This document shows positions 56,901-64,000 of a DNA stretch of 64,000 nt, piece by piece (positions within the stretch are counted from its first letter, which is position 1; each line of letters opens with the position of its first letter). Below the pieces are notes generated by a model. That model made no database searches, was not told the origin of the DNA, and saw nothing but the letters and a program-made list of their open reading frames with translations. This DNA is from Solibacillus sp. R5-41 (GTDB lineage Bacteria > Bacillota > Bacilli > Bacillales_A > Planococcaceae), in assembly GCF_002736105.1 (NCBI RefSeq), contig NZ_CP024123.1, forward strand, positions 1,790,001 to 1,854,000, in the 5' to 3' direction. The translations under genes and the position numbers were made by a program.

Positions 56901-57479
56901 TTGCAACGATTAGATATGTATTATAAAGCTCTTGAGATGGGAAATGAAAACTTAAGCAATGCTGCAGGTGATAAAGAGCGAGTTTTAGAAGAAGTGAGAA
57001 ATGAAAGCCTCCTTCAAGTCATATTAAGAGTTCATTTGTACACCGAGCGAGAATTAAACACGATGTTAAACGAATTGAATTTAGATGCTAAAGGTATTCA
57101 TAACAATAGATTCAAAACAAAGTTAGATATTATTTATAAGCTAAGTGTGATTGATATGAAGTTATATGATGTGCTTACAAAGCTGAATTCAATTAGAAAT
57201 GAGTTTGCCCATAAAATTGATACCAAAGGAGATGAGGAACTTTATAAACAATTGTTAGAGGGAGCTTCTGGGTTTGTATTAGACAATCATAAGATTGATG
57301 TGAAAATGAAAGAACTATTGTACAAAGAAAAACTGTCTACAAACCATAAGATTAAAATACTATTAGTAAACATTTGGCTTAAATTGAAGCTTACTTCTAC
57401 TAATATGAATAAAGTGAAGCTAGATATGGCTAAACGATTAGAAGATGAAGTGCGACAAAAGATAAATGAATTAGAATAA
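56901..57479 (+). CDS. HEPN/MtlR-like protein
   Basis: 192 residues, TTG start after GGGGGTG. Helical with the motif LNSIRNEFAHKID (R99-N100, H104), the HEPN R-N-x3-H signature also seen in mannitol-repressor-like proteins. It follows the layout RVHLYTERELNTMLNEL...KLDIIYKLSVID. An RNase or RNA-binding role in defence is possible; a regulatory MtlR-like role is the alternative. Confidence 0.65.
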   Translation: MQRLDMYYKALEMGNENLSNAAGDKERVLEEVRNESLLQVILRVHLYTERELNTMLNELNLDAKGIHNNRFKTKLDIIYKLSVIDMKLYDVLTKLNSIRNEFAHKIDTKGDEELYKQLLEGASGFVLDNHKIDVKMKELLYKEKLSTNHKIKILLVNIWLKLKLTSTNMNKVKLDMAKRLEDEVRQKINELE

Positions 57480-58091
57480 GCGTTATTTAACAACTAGATG
57501 ATACGGTTTGAAATCAATTCGAGGTCACTTGATTTTCAACTAATATGGTTTTAATAATAGAAATAGTGTCGAGAAGCAATGTCGAAAGGCTCATGTCAGT
57601 TCATATGCTCGCCCTAGAGAAGTCTTGTGAAGCTAAATGACGAACAGGTCAATCGAGCTAATGGAAGCGTACAGAGCATGCTCAAGCTGTTGAGGGATAA
57701 GGAGATTAGGTGACTAATAAAGTGAGTTAGCCTAAGGATTTATCTCGTTTTTTATTTGAGAAGGGAAATAGAAAAGGGCATCTGAGATAGCCCTGTAAGC
57801 GTTCCTGTGCTTTGATGTTGACTATGTTTGCCGATAGAGTTTTAGGGTTGTTTAAAGAGCTTGTAGTAGACAAGAAGGAGGCATGGTTTCCGATAATCGG
57901 GTATGGTATTTTGCTGTGGATAGGTGACCTGCTACAGCCACACGAATTTAGGTAGCTTATGAAAAAATGTCCCTTAAAAAACAGGGGACTAAAAGGGACT
58001 ATAAATTTGAATTTTTTGTAGAAGAATCACTATGCCAAGTGTATTTTGTTTTGAAAACTTGAATGTTTAAAACAGCTCGAAACCCTGTCAT
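57480..58091. other. Intergenic module of the plus-strand gene group, copy 2, up to deoD fragment
   Basis: No gene. GCGTACAGAGCATGCTCAAG (57667-57686), a T-rich hairpin remnant near 57717-57755, TCTGAGATAG, GCGTTCCTGTG, TTTCCGATA and GCTACAGCCACACGAATT (57931-57948) repeat the order found at 55440-55835. It ends with an att-like direct repeat (57985-58004). Confidence 0.6.
57985..58004. repeat. Candidate att-linked direct repeat, middle copy
   Basis: GGGACTAAAA followed by GGGACTATAA, one A shorter than the copies at 45092 and 61128. It lies 88 bp before the first deoD 3' fragment. Confidence 0.55.
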
Positions 58092-58219
58092 GTCAAGCAT
58101 TAGCAATCTTAACAGTATCAGACCACATCATCACAGGTGAAGTGACAACTTCAGAAGAACGTCAAACGACTTTCAATGATATGATGATTGTTGCACTTGA
58201 GGCTGCTATTCAAGACTAA
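58092..58219 (+). pseudogene. deoD 3' fragment 1
   Basis: 128 bp match the end of deoD (44927-45054) with two substitutions, including the stop codon. No start or upstream part is present. The near identity suggests a displaced host deoD end or a recent element of the same lineage. Confidence 0.93.
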
Positions 58220-58311
58220 GCGTATCAAGGGTTTTAGAGGTTGAATTCTAATTCGATATTATTAGCAAGCGACCAAAAAGTGACCAACATCTTTTAAAAG
58301 TTCGAATTGAG

Positions 58312-58346
58312 CCTACTAGACAAGTAATTGTTTAGTGGGCTTTTTT
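58312..58346. terminator. Terminator copied with deoD fragment 1
   Basis: CCTACTAGACAA, loop GTAA, TTGTTTAGTGGGC, then TTTTTT, the same hairpin as at 45137-45168. Confidence 0.8.
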
Positions 58347-58348
58347 GG

Positions 58349-58466
58349 AGCGAATCAAAAAAGGAAGTTGCATATTGTTTCTGTTCCATTGTCACATGCG
58401 AATACGTGTTTAGTGTCTCACGTATATTAGCGTGTCCTAGTTGTTCTTGAATGACTTTAATAGTTT
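58349..58466 (-). pseudogene. Tyrosine integrase C-terminal remnant 1
   Basis: On the minus strand it reads KVIQEQLGHANIRETLNTY then SHVTMEQKQYATSFFDSL, homologous to the end of the intact integrase (45168) including the catalytic His and Tyr. Everything upstream is lost. Its placement beside deoD fragment 1 mirrors the intact arrangement. Confidence 0.9.
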
Positions 58467-58528
58467 AGCCTACGTCCCCAAGAAGACGATAAAGTGTTAT
58501 AATATTGTAAGTTTAGGAGGGGTAAGAG

Positions 58529-59047
58529 GTGGAAGAAAAGTTTAAGTCTACTTTACAAGCGATTGTTAAAGGAACAAAGGATTATAAAATTACTTGGGAA
58601 TACCTTTCAGATGGTTACTATAACAATATTGAAGATTATTATGATAGAAAATTCAAAAATGATGATAGAAAATTCAAAATGTCTTTTGATTCAGGATTCG
58701 AAGTGGCATATGAAGGATTATTATTTTTACTATTATGTATCGATGTAAAGTCTAAAAAACGAAAGAAAAAGAAGAACGAATCCAATGATAATAAACATTT
58801 CTTAAATGATGTTGAAGAAATGTTTGAATTACGAATCTATCAATATGATGTAAGAGATAAACCGATTATTAGAGCTATTGATTTTGAGTTTGAATCTACG
58901 TTGCTATTGTTTAACTCATTGGAAGAAAAGTATGAGCAAGAGCTTAAGCAATTATATTCTCTTGCAGCTGGCAGTGCTAGTGGAGCAGACAGAGTTATGG
59001 ATAAAATAATAAATGAATTAGGAAATGAAAAAAATTTACATTTATAA
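58529..59047 (+). CDS. Uncharacterised island protein
   Basis: 172 residues, AGGAGGGG upstream. Helical and charged with a KKRKKKKNESND linker near residues 75-87. A 21-bp tandem duplication gives DRKFKND then DRKFKM at residues 39-50. No family recognised. It is directly upstream of a good terminator. Confidence 0.6.
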   Translation: MEEKFKSTLQAIVKGTKDYKITWEYLSDGYYNNIEDYYDRKFKNDDRKFKMSFDSGFEVAYEGLLFLLLCIDVKSKKRKKKKNESNDNKHFLNDVEEMFELRIYQYDVRDKPIIRAIDFEFESTLLLFNSLEEKYEQELKQLYSLAAGSASGADRVMDKIINELGNEKNLHL

Positions 59048-59056
59048 GAATTTCAG

Positions 59057-59084
59057 CACATCACTAATTTGTGGTGTGTTTTTT
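59057..59084 (+). terminator. Terminator after the 58.5-kb gene
   Basis: CACATCAC (59057-59064) pairs with GTGGTGTG (59071-59078), one wobble, followed by TTTTTT. Confidence 0.75.
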
Positions 59085-59329
59085 ATTGTTAAGGAAACGA
59101 TAGATTTTGGCATTGTGGATAACTTTTATGTAAAATAATGTTATGGGGTGTTGGAAATGCAATTCGATCACAGAGGAATATTCAAGAAGCTCTCAGCAAA
59201 TATAGTTGATACATAAGCGTTTTGAATGTACTTATTGAAACTTGATAACACAAGTAAAACATTGATTTTATTGAGTTATCATTAGCTGTCATGAACACGT
59301 TAGAAGGCTTATTCAAGGTAACTCGCCTT

Positions 59330-59402
59330 TTTTGTGTTCTATCAATATGTGAGTAGGTGTTAAGTATTTTACGTAAATTAGCGTGACCTAGCTGTTCTTT
59401 GG
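59330..59402 (-). pseudogene. Tyrosine integrase C-terminal remnant 2
   Basis: The minus strand reads KEQLGHANLRKILNTYSHIDRTQ, a more diverged relative of the integrase end with catalytic His and Tyr codons still readable. No deoD fragment is recognisable next to it. Rest of the gap 59085-59581 has no gene. Confidence 0.82.
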
Positions 59403-59581
59403 GATCAGCTCAAAAACAAGTTGCTGTGATTAATGGAGAGCGTAGCAAAGCGGATATCACGCACCCTTTTTAATTGAAAGAAACATAGAATATTACACCT
59501 ATCTCAAATATTGGAATTATGATAACATATATCTGAATCTCTTAACTTTAGGAAATATGAAAGGAAGTGTAATAATCAGAG

Positions 59582-60943
59582 ATGAAAAAGATATTGAAAC
59601 CATTGATTAGTGTTATTGCCATTGGTGCCATCTCTCTATCTGTAAATACAGATAAAAATATATTTGCTAATAATATTGCAAATACATGTGAGTATGATTC
59701 GGCATCGAAAGGAAACCCTGATTATTCCACAATGAACTGTTTGTTAACCGAAACAGCATTGATTTATGATGTTCCTCCTGAAATTGTGAAGGCAATAGCG
59801 GAAGGTGAAAGTGGAAATTGGCGTCATTTCGATAAGAATGGTGAGGCAATTGTGACCGCTGATAATGGAATTGGCATTATGCAAATTACAAATCAAGAAG
59901 GCTACAATCAAGATAGACTAAAAAGCGATCTTGTCTATAATATTCAAGCTGGTGTAGAGACTCTAGATAAAATGTTTAAGCGGAAGGATTTGCCTATCAT
60001 TAACGGTGGGGAAAGAGATGTATTGGAACATTGGTACTTCGCTATTATGGCTTATAACGGAACTAAGCCAGTAAATAGTCCGATTGTCCAAGCAACTGGT
60101 GAAAAAAATAGTAAAGCCTACCAAGAGAAAATCTTCGGAATCATTGAGAAATTTGCAATGTTAGACTTAGCAGAGCTACCTTTTTCACGCGAACATTTTC
60201 AATATGATTCTAGCAGTAGTGAAAATATTAAATTTACAACGATGAAGTTTAATTTTGAGTTACCATTAACAAAATCAAAGCATTATTTTGAAACAAATCA
60301 AAAAGTTAGTGCAACTACTACTGTAAATTTTAGAACAAAACCTAATAAGGATAGTGATTCTAAGGGTTCATTAAGTAAAGGGGAAATTGTTACCGTTACG
60401 GGCCCTTTTGAATATGATGAAGATTCAACGAAAAAAAACCATTTTGTTTGGTATCCTGTGAAAAGAAATGACGGGACAGAGGGGTATGTAGCATCGAGTT
60501 ATTTAAACTACTCAACACCAACACCAACACCAACACCAACACCAACACCAAAGCCATTACCTCCAGTTACCTCTGCAAGTAATGACGTAGTAGTTGTCGA
60601 TGGTGGGAAAGTAGTAAACGGCAGGACACTTGTGCCTATTCGTGTAATTTCCGAAGAGTTTAGTTCAAAAGTAGATTGGAATCAAAAGTCAAAAACAGTA
60701 ACAATTAATGACGGTACAAGCGAAGTTGTTTTAACTGCAAATTCTAAAAAGATTACAGTTAATGGTCAACCAAAGATCATTGATGTTCCAGTTCGAGTTG
60801 AGAATGGAAAGACTCTCGTTCCTTTAGTTGTTGCTAGTCCAAGCGGATCAAAAGCTTCATGGGATCAGAATAAGAAACAAGCTAGTATTTCATTTAATGG
60901 CAAAACTGTTATTGTCAATGTCAATCCTAACAATCAAAATTAA
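59582..60943 (+). CDS. Secreted lytic-transglycosylase-like protein with SH3 and stalk domains
   Basis: 453 residues. Signal peptide (1-29). A lysozyme-like SLT domain (about 45-190) has IVKAIAEGESGNW with likely catalytic Glu76, GIGIMQITN and MAYNGTKPVNSP. An SH3 domain (about 245-315, VNFRTKPNKDSDSKGSLSKGEIVTV..GYVASSYL) is followed by a (TP)n linker and a copper-amine-oxidase-N-like stalk domain (KVVNGRTLVPIRVISEEF...WNQKSKTVTI). It should cut peptidoglycan outside the cell. Among island cargo it may act on neighbours or on the host wall. Confidence 0.82.
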   Translation: MKKILKPLISVIAIGAISLSVNTDKNIFANNIANTCEYDSASKGNPDYSTMNCLLTETALIYDVPPEIVKAIAEGESGNWRHFDKNGEAIVTADNGIGIMQITNQEGYNQDRLKSDLVYNIQAGVETLDKMFKRKDLPIINGGERDVLEHWYFAIMAYNGTKPVNSPIVQATGEKNSKAYQEKIFGIIEKFAMLDLAELPFSREHFQYDSSSSENIKFTTMKFNFELPLTKSKHYFETNQKVSATTTVNFRTKPNKDSDSKGSLSKGEIVTVTGPFEYDEDSTKKNHFVWYPVKRNDGTEGYVASSYLNYSTPTPTPTPTPTPKPLPPVTSASNDVVVVDGGKVVNGRTLVPIRVISEEFSSKVDWNQKSKTVTINDGTSEVVLTANSKKITVNGQPKIIDVPVRVENGKTLVPLVVASPSGSKASWDQNKKQASISFNGKTVIVNVNPNNQN

Positions 60944-60970
60944 TCTCGCCTATTAACTAACGAGAGAAAG

Positions 60971-61090
60971 TTAACGCTTATCTCAAAAGCTGACCATATC
61001 ATAACAGGTGGGGTAAAAACTTCTAAAGAACGTCAAACTACGTTTAATGACATGATGTTTGTTGCGTTAGAAGCAGCGATTCAAGATTAA
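60971..61090 (+). pseudogene. deoD 3' fragment 2 (diverged)
   Basis: Reads [20 protein letters not shown] then [19 protein letters not shown] and a stop, aligning with the DeoD C-terminus but clearly diverged at the DNA level. The following CACAGCAAGGGTTTG matches the sequence right after intact deoD. Confidence 0.9.
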
Positions 61091-61127
61091 GCACAGCAAG
61101 GGTTTGTGAGTTGGAATAAATTTCAAA

Positions 61128-61148
61128 GGGACTAAAAAGGGACTATAA
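61128..61148. repeat. Candidate att-linked direct repeat, right copy
   Basis: Identical to 45092-45112 over 21 bp and placed 38 bp after a deoD stop in both cases. Candidate right boundary of the array. Confidence 0.6.
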
Positions 61149-61170
61149 CCTTTGAAATGTCCAATTGAAG

Positions 61171-61207
61171 CCTACTAGACAAGTAATTGTTTAGTGGGCT
61201 ATTTTTA
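61171..61207. terminator. Terminator copied with deoD fragment 2
   Basis: CTACTAGACAA, loop GTAA, TTGTTTAGTGGGCT and ATTTTT: third copy of the deoD/integrase terminator. Confidence 0.75.
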
Positions 61208-61235
61208 GTTGAATGAATCGAATAAAGAAGTACCT

Positions 61236-61471
61236 GTGAGCGTTGATAGTGAAGTAAAGGAATCATTCACACAGGTTGTCTGATTGGTATTACAGAGCGC
61301 ATCGTACTATTGATGTGTTTTCTTTTTTAGTCCCTCAGACCATTCGGAAATTAGCTAGGCGTATATTTGGTTACGTGGATTGCTCTCAAGTTAGTTCTCC
61401 ATTCTGGAGTGATTGGGAAAGCATAACAAAAGGACTTGTGCTTGTATAGTTGTTTCATACGCACAAGCCCT
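61236..61471 (-). repeat. Conserved intergenic module with terminator, copy 3
   Basis: GGAATCATTCACACAGGTTG recalls 48912-48931, then GGTTACGTGGAT, GCTCTCAAG, and GCATAACAAAAGGACTTG (61421-61438). The minus-strand hairpin GGGCTTGTGCGTAT...AAGCACAAGTCC plus TTTTG terminates the gene at 61534. The phased decamer array is absent here. Confidence 0.7.
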
Positions 61472-61533
61472 TTGATTGATGAAAAGTCAACGATAGTATT
61501 CCTCAAAAAAATTATGTACTTCTAATAATGACT

Positions 61534-62097
61534 TTAAGGATACCAGGAAAGTTTAGAATCACTGTCTAATGGTTTCGTTTTTATTTCCTCACTCAAAGTA
61601 TTGAACCATTTACTTAAAATGTCTTCTTTTTCTAAATTAACATGGTCATCATCTTCCCAAATTATATGAGAAAACCAAGCACCTGTTGCCCATTCAAATT
61701 GCAGTTCAGCAAATGAAATTCTAGGATGGTTAACTTGAGTGAATTTGTCATTTACTGCGATAGCTACATTAGAAGCTTGAGGTAGTAACTCATTTTGAAT
61801 TTTTTCTGTAATAATAGGATTTTCAAGCTCATTCCACATCATTAGACACCCATCAATTTGGTAAAAAATATTGAAAGATGGATGTTCGCCCATATCTATT
61901 AAAATAAAGGCACGTTCTATTGTGTTGTCAGTCGCCTTAACTGCGTTTACGATAATATTTTGTGCCATTTCCACCCAAAAGTTATTTGCTTCATCTAATG
62001 GCGACTCTAAATAAAACTCAGATTCAAGTTCAGAAACAGCGACTTCTCCTTTATTAACATCTTCAATTTTTTTAAAAAACCTATCAAAGAACCCCAT
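61534..62097 (-). CDS. Uncharacterised soluble protein
   Basis: 187 residues from ATG 62097 (GGAAGGTG upstream). It starts MGFFDRFFKKIEDVNKGE; central FNIFYQIDGCLMMWNELENP and C-terminal WATGAWFSHIIWEDDDHVNLEKEDILSKWF. Small acidic proteins of this kind are common orphan immunity-like genes in Bacillales islands, but no family is recognised with confidence. Confidence 0.6.
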   Translation of the reverse strand: MGFFDRFFKKIEDVNKGEVAVSELESEFYLESPLDEANNFWVEMAQNIIVNAVKATDNTIERAFILIDMGEHPSFNIFYQIDGCLMMWNELENPIITEKIQNELLPQASNVAIAVNDKFTQVNHPRISFAELQFEWATGAWFSHIIWEDDDHVNLEKEDILSKWFNTLSEEIKTKPLDSDSKLSWYP

Positions 62098-62425
62098 TAA
62101 TTGCACACCTTCCAATTTTATTTATGTTAAATGATTTTAGTAATTCTGCTTATTCGATGACAAAAAAATATATATATTACAAATAGTAACATATAAAAGA
62201 GTGGGATAGTAGATAAATGGTAATTTTCCAACGAATGAGATTGACCGTTAAACCCACCGATTCGATATATCCATTCGCCTCAATTTGAATTTAGCGTACA
62301 CAATTAGTAAGATTATAGAAGGCATGTGAGGGTTGGAGCAGAGGAGTCAAATACATAGGTTGTCTAATTGTTGCTACAGAGCTATTTGTGGAGCTACATG
62401 AGAGGTTGTGTGAAGCATAACAAAA

Positions 62426-62466
62426 AGACTTGCATATATGAGATTCAATCAAACACGCAAGTCCTG
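62426..62466 (-). terminator. Terminator in intergenic module copy 4
   Basis: On the minus strand AGGACTTGCGTGT...ATATATGCAAGTCT pairs and is followed by TTTTTG. It is adjacent to GCATAACAAAAAGACTTGC (62415-62433) and preceded by AGGTTGTCTAATTGTTGC (62363-62380), as in the other modules. Confidence 0.7.
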
Positions 62467-62488
62467 TTCTTATTTAACTAAGCACCTG

Positions 62489-62932
62489 TTAGCTAAATAA
62501 TTTCTTTATTTTTTTGCATTCTAAATATCTCTTATCTATGACCGCTTTTATTTTAAAATAGTTTTCCCAATTGTCATTTACATGGTATAAAGTTTCTAAA
62601 TTAGGGAAAGTTTCTTCATAATCCTTCAAATATAATCCTGTTCCAAAATCAAAATAAGACTTTGCGAATTTATTTCCTTCATCGTTTAACATATCATCTG
62701 TTAATACTCCATCCCAACACATATAAATATGTGTTCCTGAGATTTCTCTTTGTTTAAATTTGTTTATCTCTATTTGTGTTTCTTCTTCAAACTCTTTACT
62801 AAATAAATTATTATCAATTAACCAACCCAAGAACATCCCTGTGTGTACGAATGCTTGGTCGGATGATATATCATTTGGAAATTCACTTTGATAATGATAC
62901 TTTGCTTTATCATATACAAAAACATCTGACAT
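62489..62932 (-). CDS. Uncharacterised protein, AFVHTGMFLGW family
   Basis: 147 residues. The block KAKYHYQSEFPNDISSDQAFVHTGMFLGWLID is a recurring pattern in small Bacillales proteins (I recall it as a DUF7832-like family). It continues SGTHIYMCWDGVLTDDMLNDEGNKFAKSYF. Function unknown; such genes often occur singly in orphan/immunity gene clusters. Confidence 0.65.
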   Translation of the reverse strand: MSDVFVYDKAKYHYQSEFPNDISSDQAFVHTGMFLGWLIDNNLFSKEFEEETQIEINKFKQREISGTHIYMCWDGVLTDDMLNDEGNKFAKSYFDFGTGLYLKDYEETFPNLETLYHVNDNWENYFKIKAVIDKRYLECKKIKKLFS

Positions 62933-63214
62933 TACCTCGCCCCTTTTAATATATTGTCAAGTAAGTTTTCTTCCACTATACTACTTTGTTAGTTGAATAA
63001 CAGAATAATAAGTCTCTTATTAAAGTGTAACATATTTCCAAATGTTGGTGTAGGGAAGTGTGTATGACTAATCAGCTTCAACTTTGAGTTAACTTATAAC
63101 AACAACCGTAGCAACCTCTTAGAAGCTTTTAACGAGGCTGTGAGGAACAGATATTGAAGCAGGGTAATTATAGACAGAGGTTATCTAATCGTTGCCACAG
63201 AGCCATGTGCTCAT

Positions 63215-63290
63215 GCGCACAGCCCCTAGATTGAAGTGTAATGGGCTACTGTTTTGAGTGTCGAAAAAGTGATAGTAGCGAACTTGAATT
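63215..63290 (-). pseudogene. Remnant of a VOC-gene 3' end and its flank
   Basis: AGATTGAAGTGTAATGGGCTACTGTTTTGAGTGTCGAA parallels the VOC gene end at 48280-48320 (AGATTGAAATGTG..GGGCTATTGTTTCG). About 60 bp of similarity remain; the rest of that gene is absent. The stretch 62933-63214 before it has no gene. Confidence 0.55.
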
Positions 63291-63420
63291 TTATTTGCGT
63301 TTCTTTTTAGTATAAACCAAAAACCAAACAAAATATAAGATTGTAACTAGTGATAAACCTAATGAAACATATCTATTTTGCTCATAGGGCAAAATAATAG
63401 CAAGGACAATAGTTAATATA
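63291..63420 (-). pseudogene. Membrane-protein tail fused to chemoreceptor debris
   Basis: The minus strand reads EYILTIVLAIILPYEQNRYV then SLGLSLVTILYFVWFLVYTKKKRK and a stop: two membrane segments with a basic tail and no own start. The frame runs directly from the receptor fragment to its right. Confidence 0.6.
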
Positions 63421-63550
63421 TATTCTCCAGCCCTTGCTGCCTCAATAGCGCGTTTAACGCTAGTAGGTTTGTTTGGTCTGCAATCACAGTAATTAGACCT
63501 ACAATTTTGCTTATTTCAGTTGATTTTTCTCCTAACGATTGAACGACTCC
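63421..63550 (-). pseudogene. Methyl-accepting chemotaxis protein fragment
   Basis: The minus strand reads VQSLGEKSTEISKIVGLITV then [12 protein letters not shown], the signalling-domain tip. A one-base deletion (GCGGCT reduced to GCGCT) shifts the frame, after which IEAARAGE continues. It is a relative, not a copy, of the receptor at 22343. Confidence 0.85.
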
Positions 63551-63774
63551 CAATAAAATTTTATCGTTTTTCGATAAAAAATAATTGACTTAAGATATAT
63601 TTCAAGTTATTCTAGCATTAGTAGTTAAGGAGGTACTTTACAAAACAAAAAGAATTTATCAATCTAATTAAAATTGATAAATGTGATTTGCGAATTATTT
63701 GGTTTACTGTTTTGAATCTATGTTAGAACTGAATTAGGAATAAAAAATTATAATTAAATGGAGGATAATATATA

Positions 63775-63990
63775 ATGAAAAAATATGTAATTGCATGGAC
63801 ACTAATTCTTTTAGGAATAATCTGTTTTATTGCGAAGGTTATCATTGGAAGTAATGTAGCTGCAGATGGCCGTTTAGAAGAGCCTTTCTTTTTGCTTCCA
63901 ATTGGATTTTTATTATTTTTCTTAGGGATTGTGTCATTAGCTGGTGTGGCGCTGATTTCAGTGTTTAAGAAAACACAAGTTTCAAAATAG
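63775..63990 (+). CDS. DUF3955-family small membrane protein
   Basis: 71 residues; TGGAGG precedes ATG. Two membrane segments (about 5-25 and 40-63) and the pattern IIGSNVAADGRLEEPFFLLPIGFLLFFLGI match DUF3955. Function unknown. It is the last gene, ending 10 bp before the window edge. Confidence 0.85.
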   Translation: MKKYVIAWTLILLGIICFIAKVIIGSNVAADGRLEEPFFLLPIGFLLFFLGIVSLAGVALISVFKKTQVSK

Positions 63991-64000
63991 AAATTTTGCA

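Noticed and set aside
60518-60560. ACACCA repeats in the lytic-transglycosylase gene as a regulatory repeat
   Set aside because: They encode the in-frame Thr-Pro linker between the SH3 and stalk domains, an ordinary spacer.
45055-63550. The island as a prophage or a complete conjugative element
   Set aside because: No capsid, terminase, portal, relaxase, coupling protein or type IV secretion gene is visible; only integrase, recombinase and a wall hydrolase are present.

Overview
The window reads as chromosomal DNA of a low-GC Gram-positive bacterium of the order Bacillales. The gene set (hmp/nsrR, argGH, ypmR/ypmS, msrAB, yozE, MsmX-type ATPase), the cre-like and ARG-box-like sites and the strong Shine-Dalgarno sequences with frequent TTG/GTG starts all fit. 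Interspersed repeats carrying a TCGAGC/GCTCGA hairpin suggest Planococcaceae (Solibacillus/Lysinibacillus-like). That genus-level guess rests on memory, not on a search.

Region 1 (1-29.9 kb) is mostly core genome. It holds the 3' end of a large-subunit catalase, an MFS transporter divergent from an HxlR regulator, flavohaemoglobin divergent from nsrR across a well-formed NsrR-like operator, and a four-gene ABC-2 export cluster. Next come argG-argH behind an ARG-box-like site, folA, an LCP protein, hemolysin III, degV, ypmR-ypmS-msrA-msrB, a chemoreceptor, and a gltS-hutG pair facing a LysR regulator. Three copies of one ~200 bp interspersed repeat lie between genes here.

Region 2 (29.9-44.1 kb) is a carbohydrate-use locus. 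An MsmX-type ATPase and a CdaR/PucR-like regulator face an operon of lipoprotein sugar-binding protein, two permeases, a DUF4127 protein, an FAD-dependent oxidoreductase, a glycosyl-hydrolase-like protein and an esterase-like protein. Behind a strong terminator follow nanE-like, ROK kinase and RpiR genes, then a wreck of a nanM-like mutarotase gene. The DUF4127/FAD/GHL combination has no function I can name. It is one of the best candidates for an undescribed pathway, perhaps for a ManNAc-containing glycan.

Region 3 (44.3-63.6 kb) is an accretion island at the 3' end of deoD. Intact deoD is followed by a convergent tyrosine integrase. Two further deoD 3' ends (58.1 and 61.0 kb) and two integrase C-terminal remnants (58.4 and 59.3 kb) show repeated insertion at one site. 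The cargo includes a winged-helix, initiator-like gene with an attenuator-like leader and two ~190 bp arrays of 10-bp-phased A/T tracts. It also includes a predicted 3-TM effector-like protein paired with a small TDFGT-repeat protein, a serine recombinase, two HEPN-like proteins, a GIY-YIG protein, a secreted lytic-transglycosylase-like protein, and several orphan genes. Conserved intergenic modules recur beside single genes, giving a cassette-like layout. No relaxase, FtsK-like coupling protein or phage structural gene is visible. The last part (61.2-63.6 kb) still carries the same modules, then gene fragments, then a DUF3955 gene.
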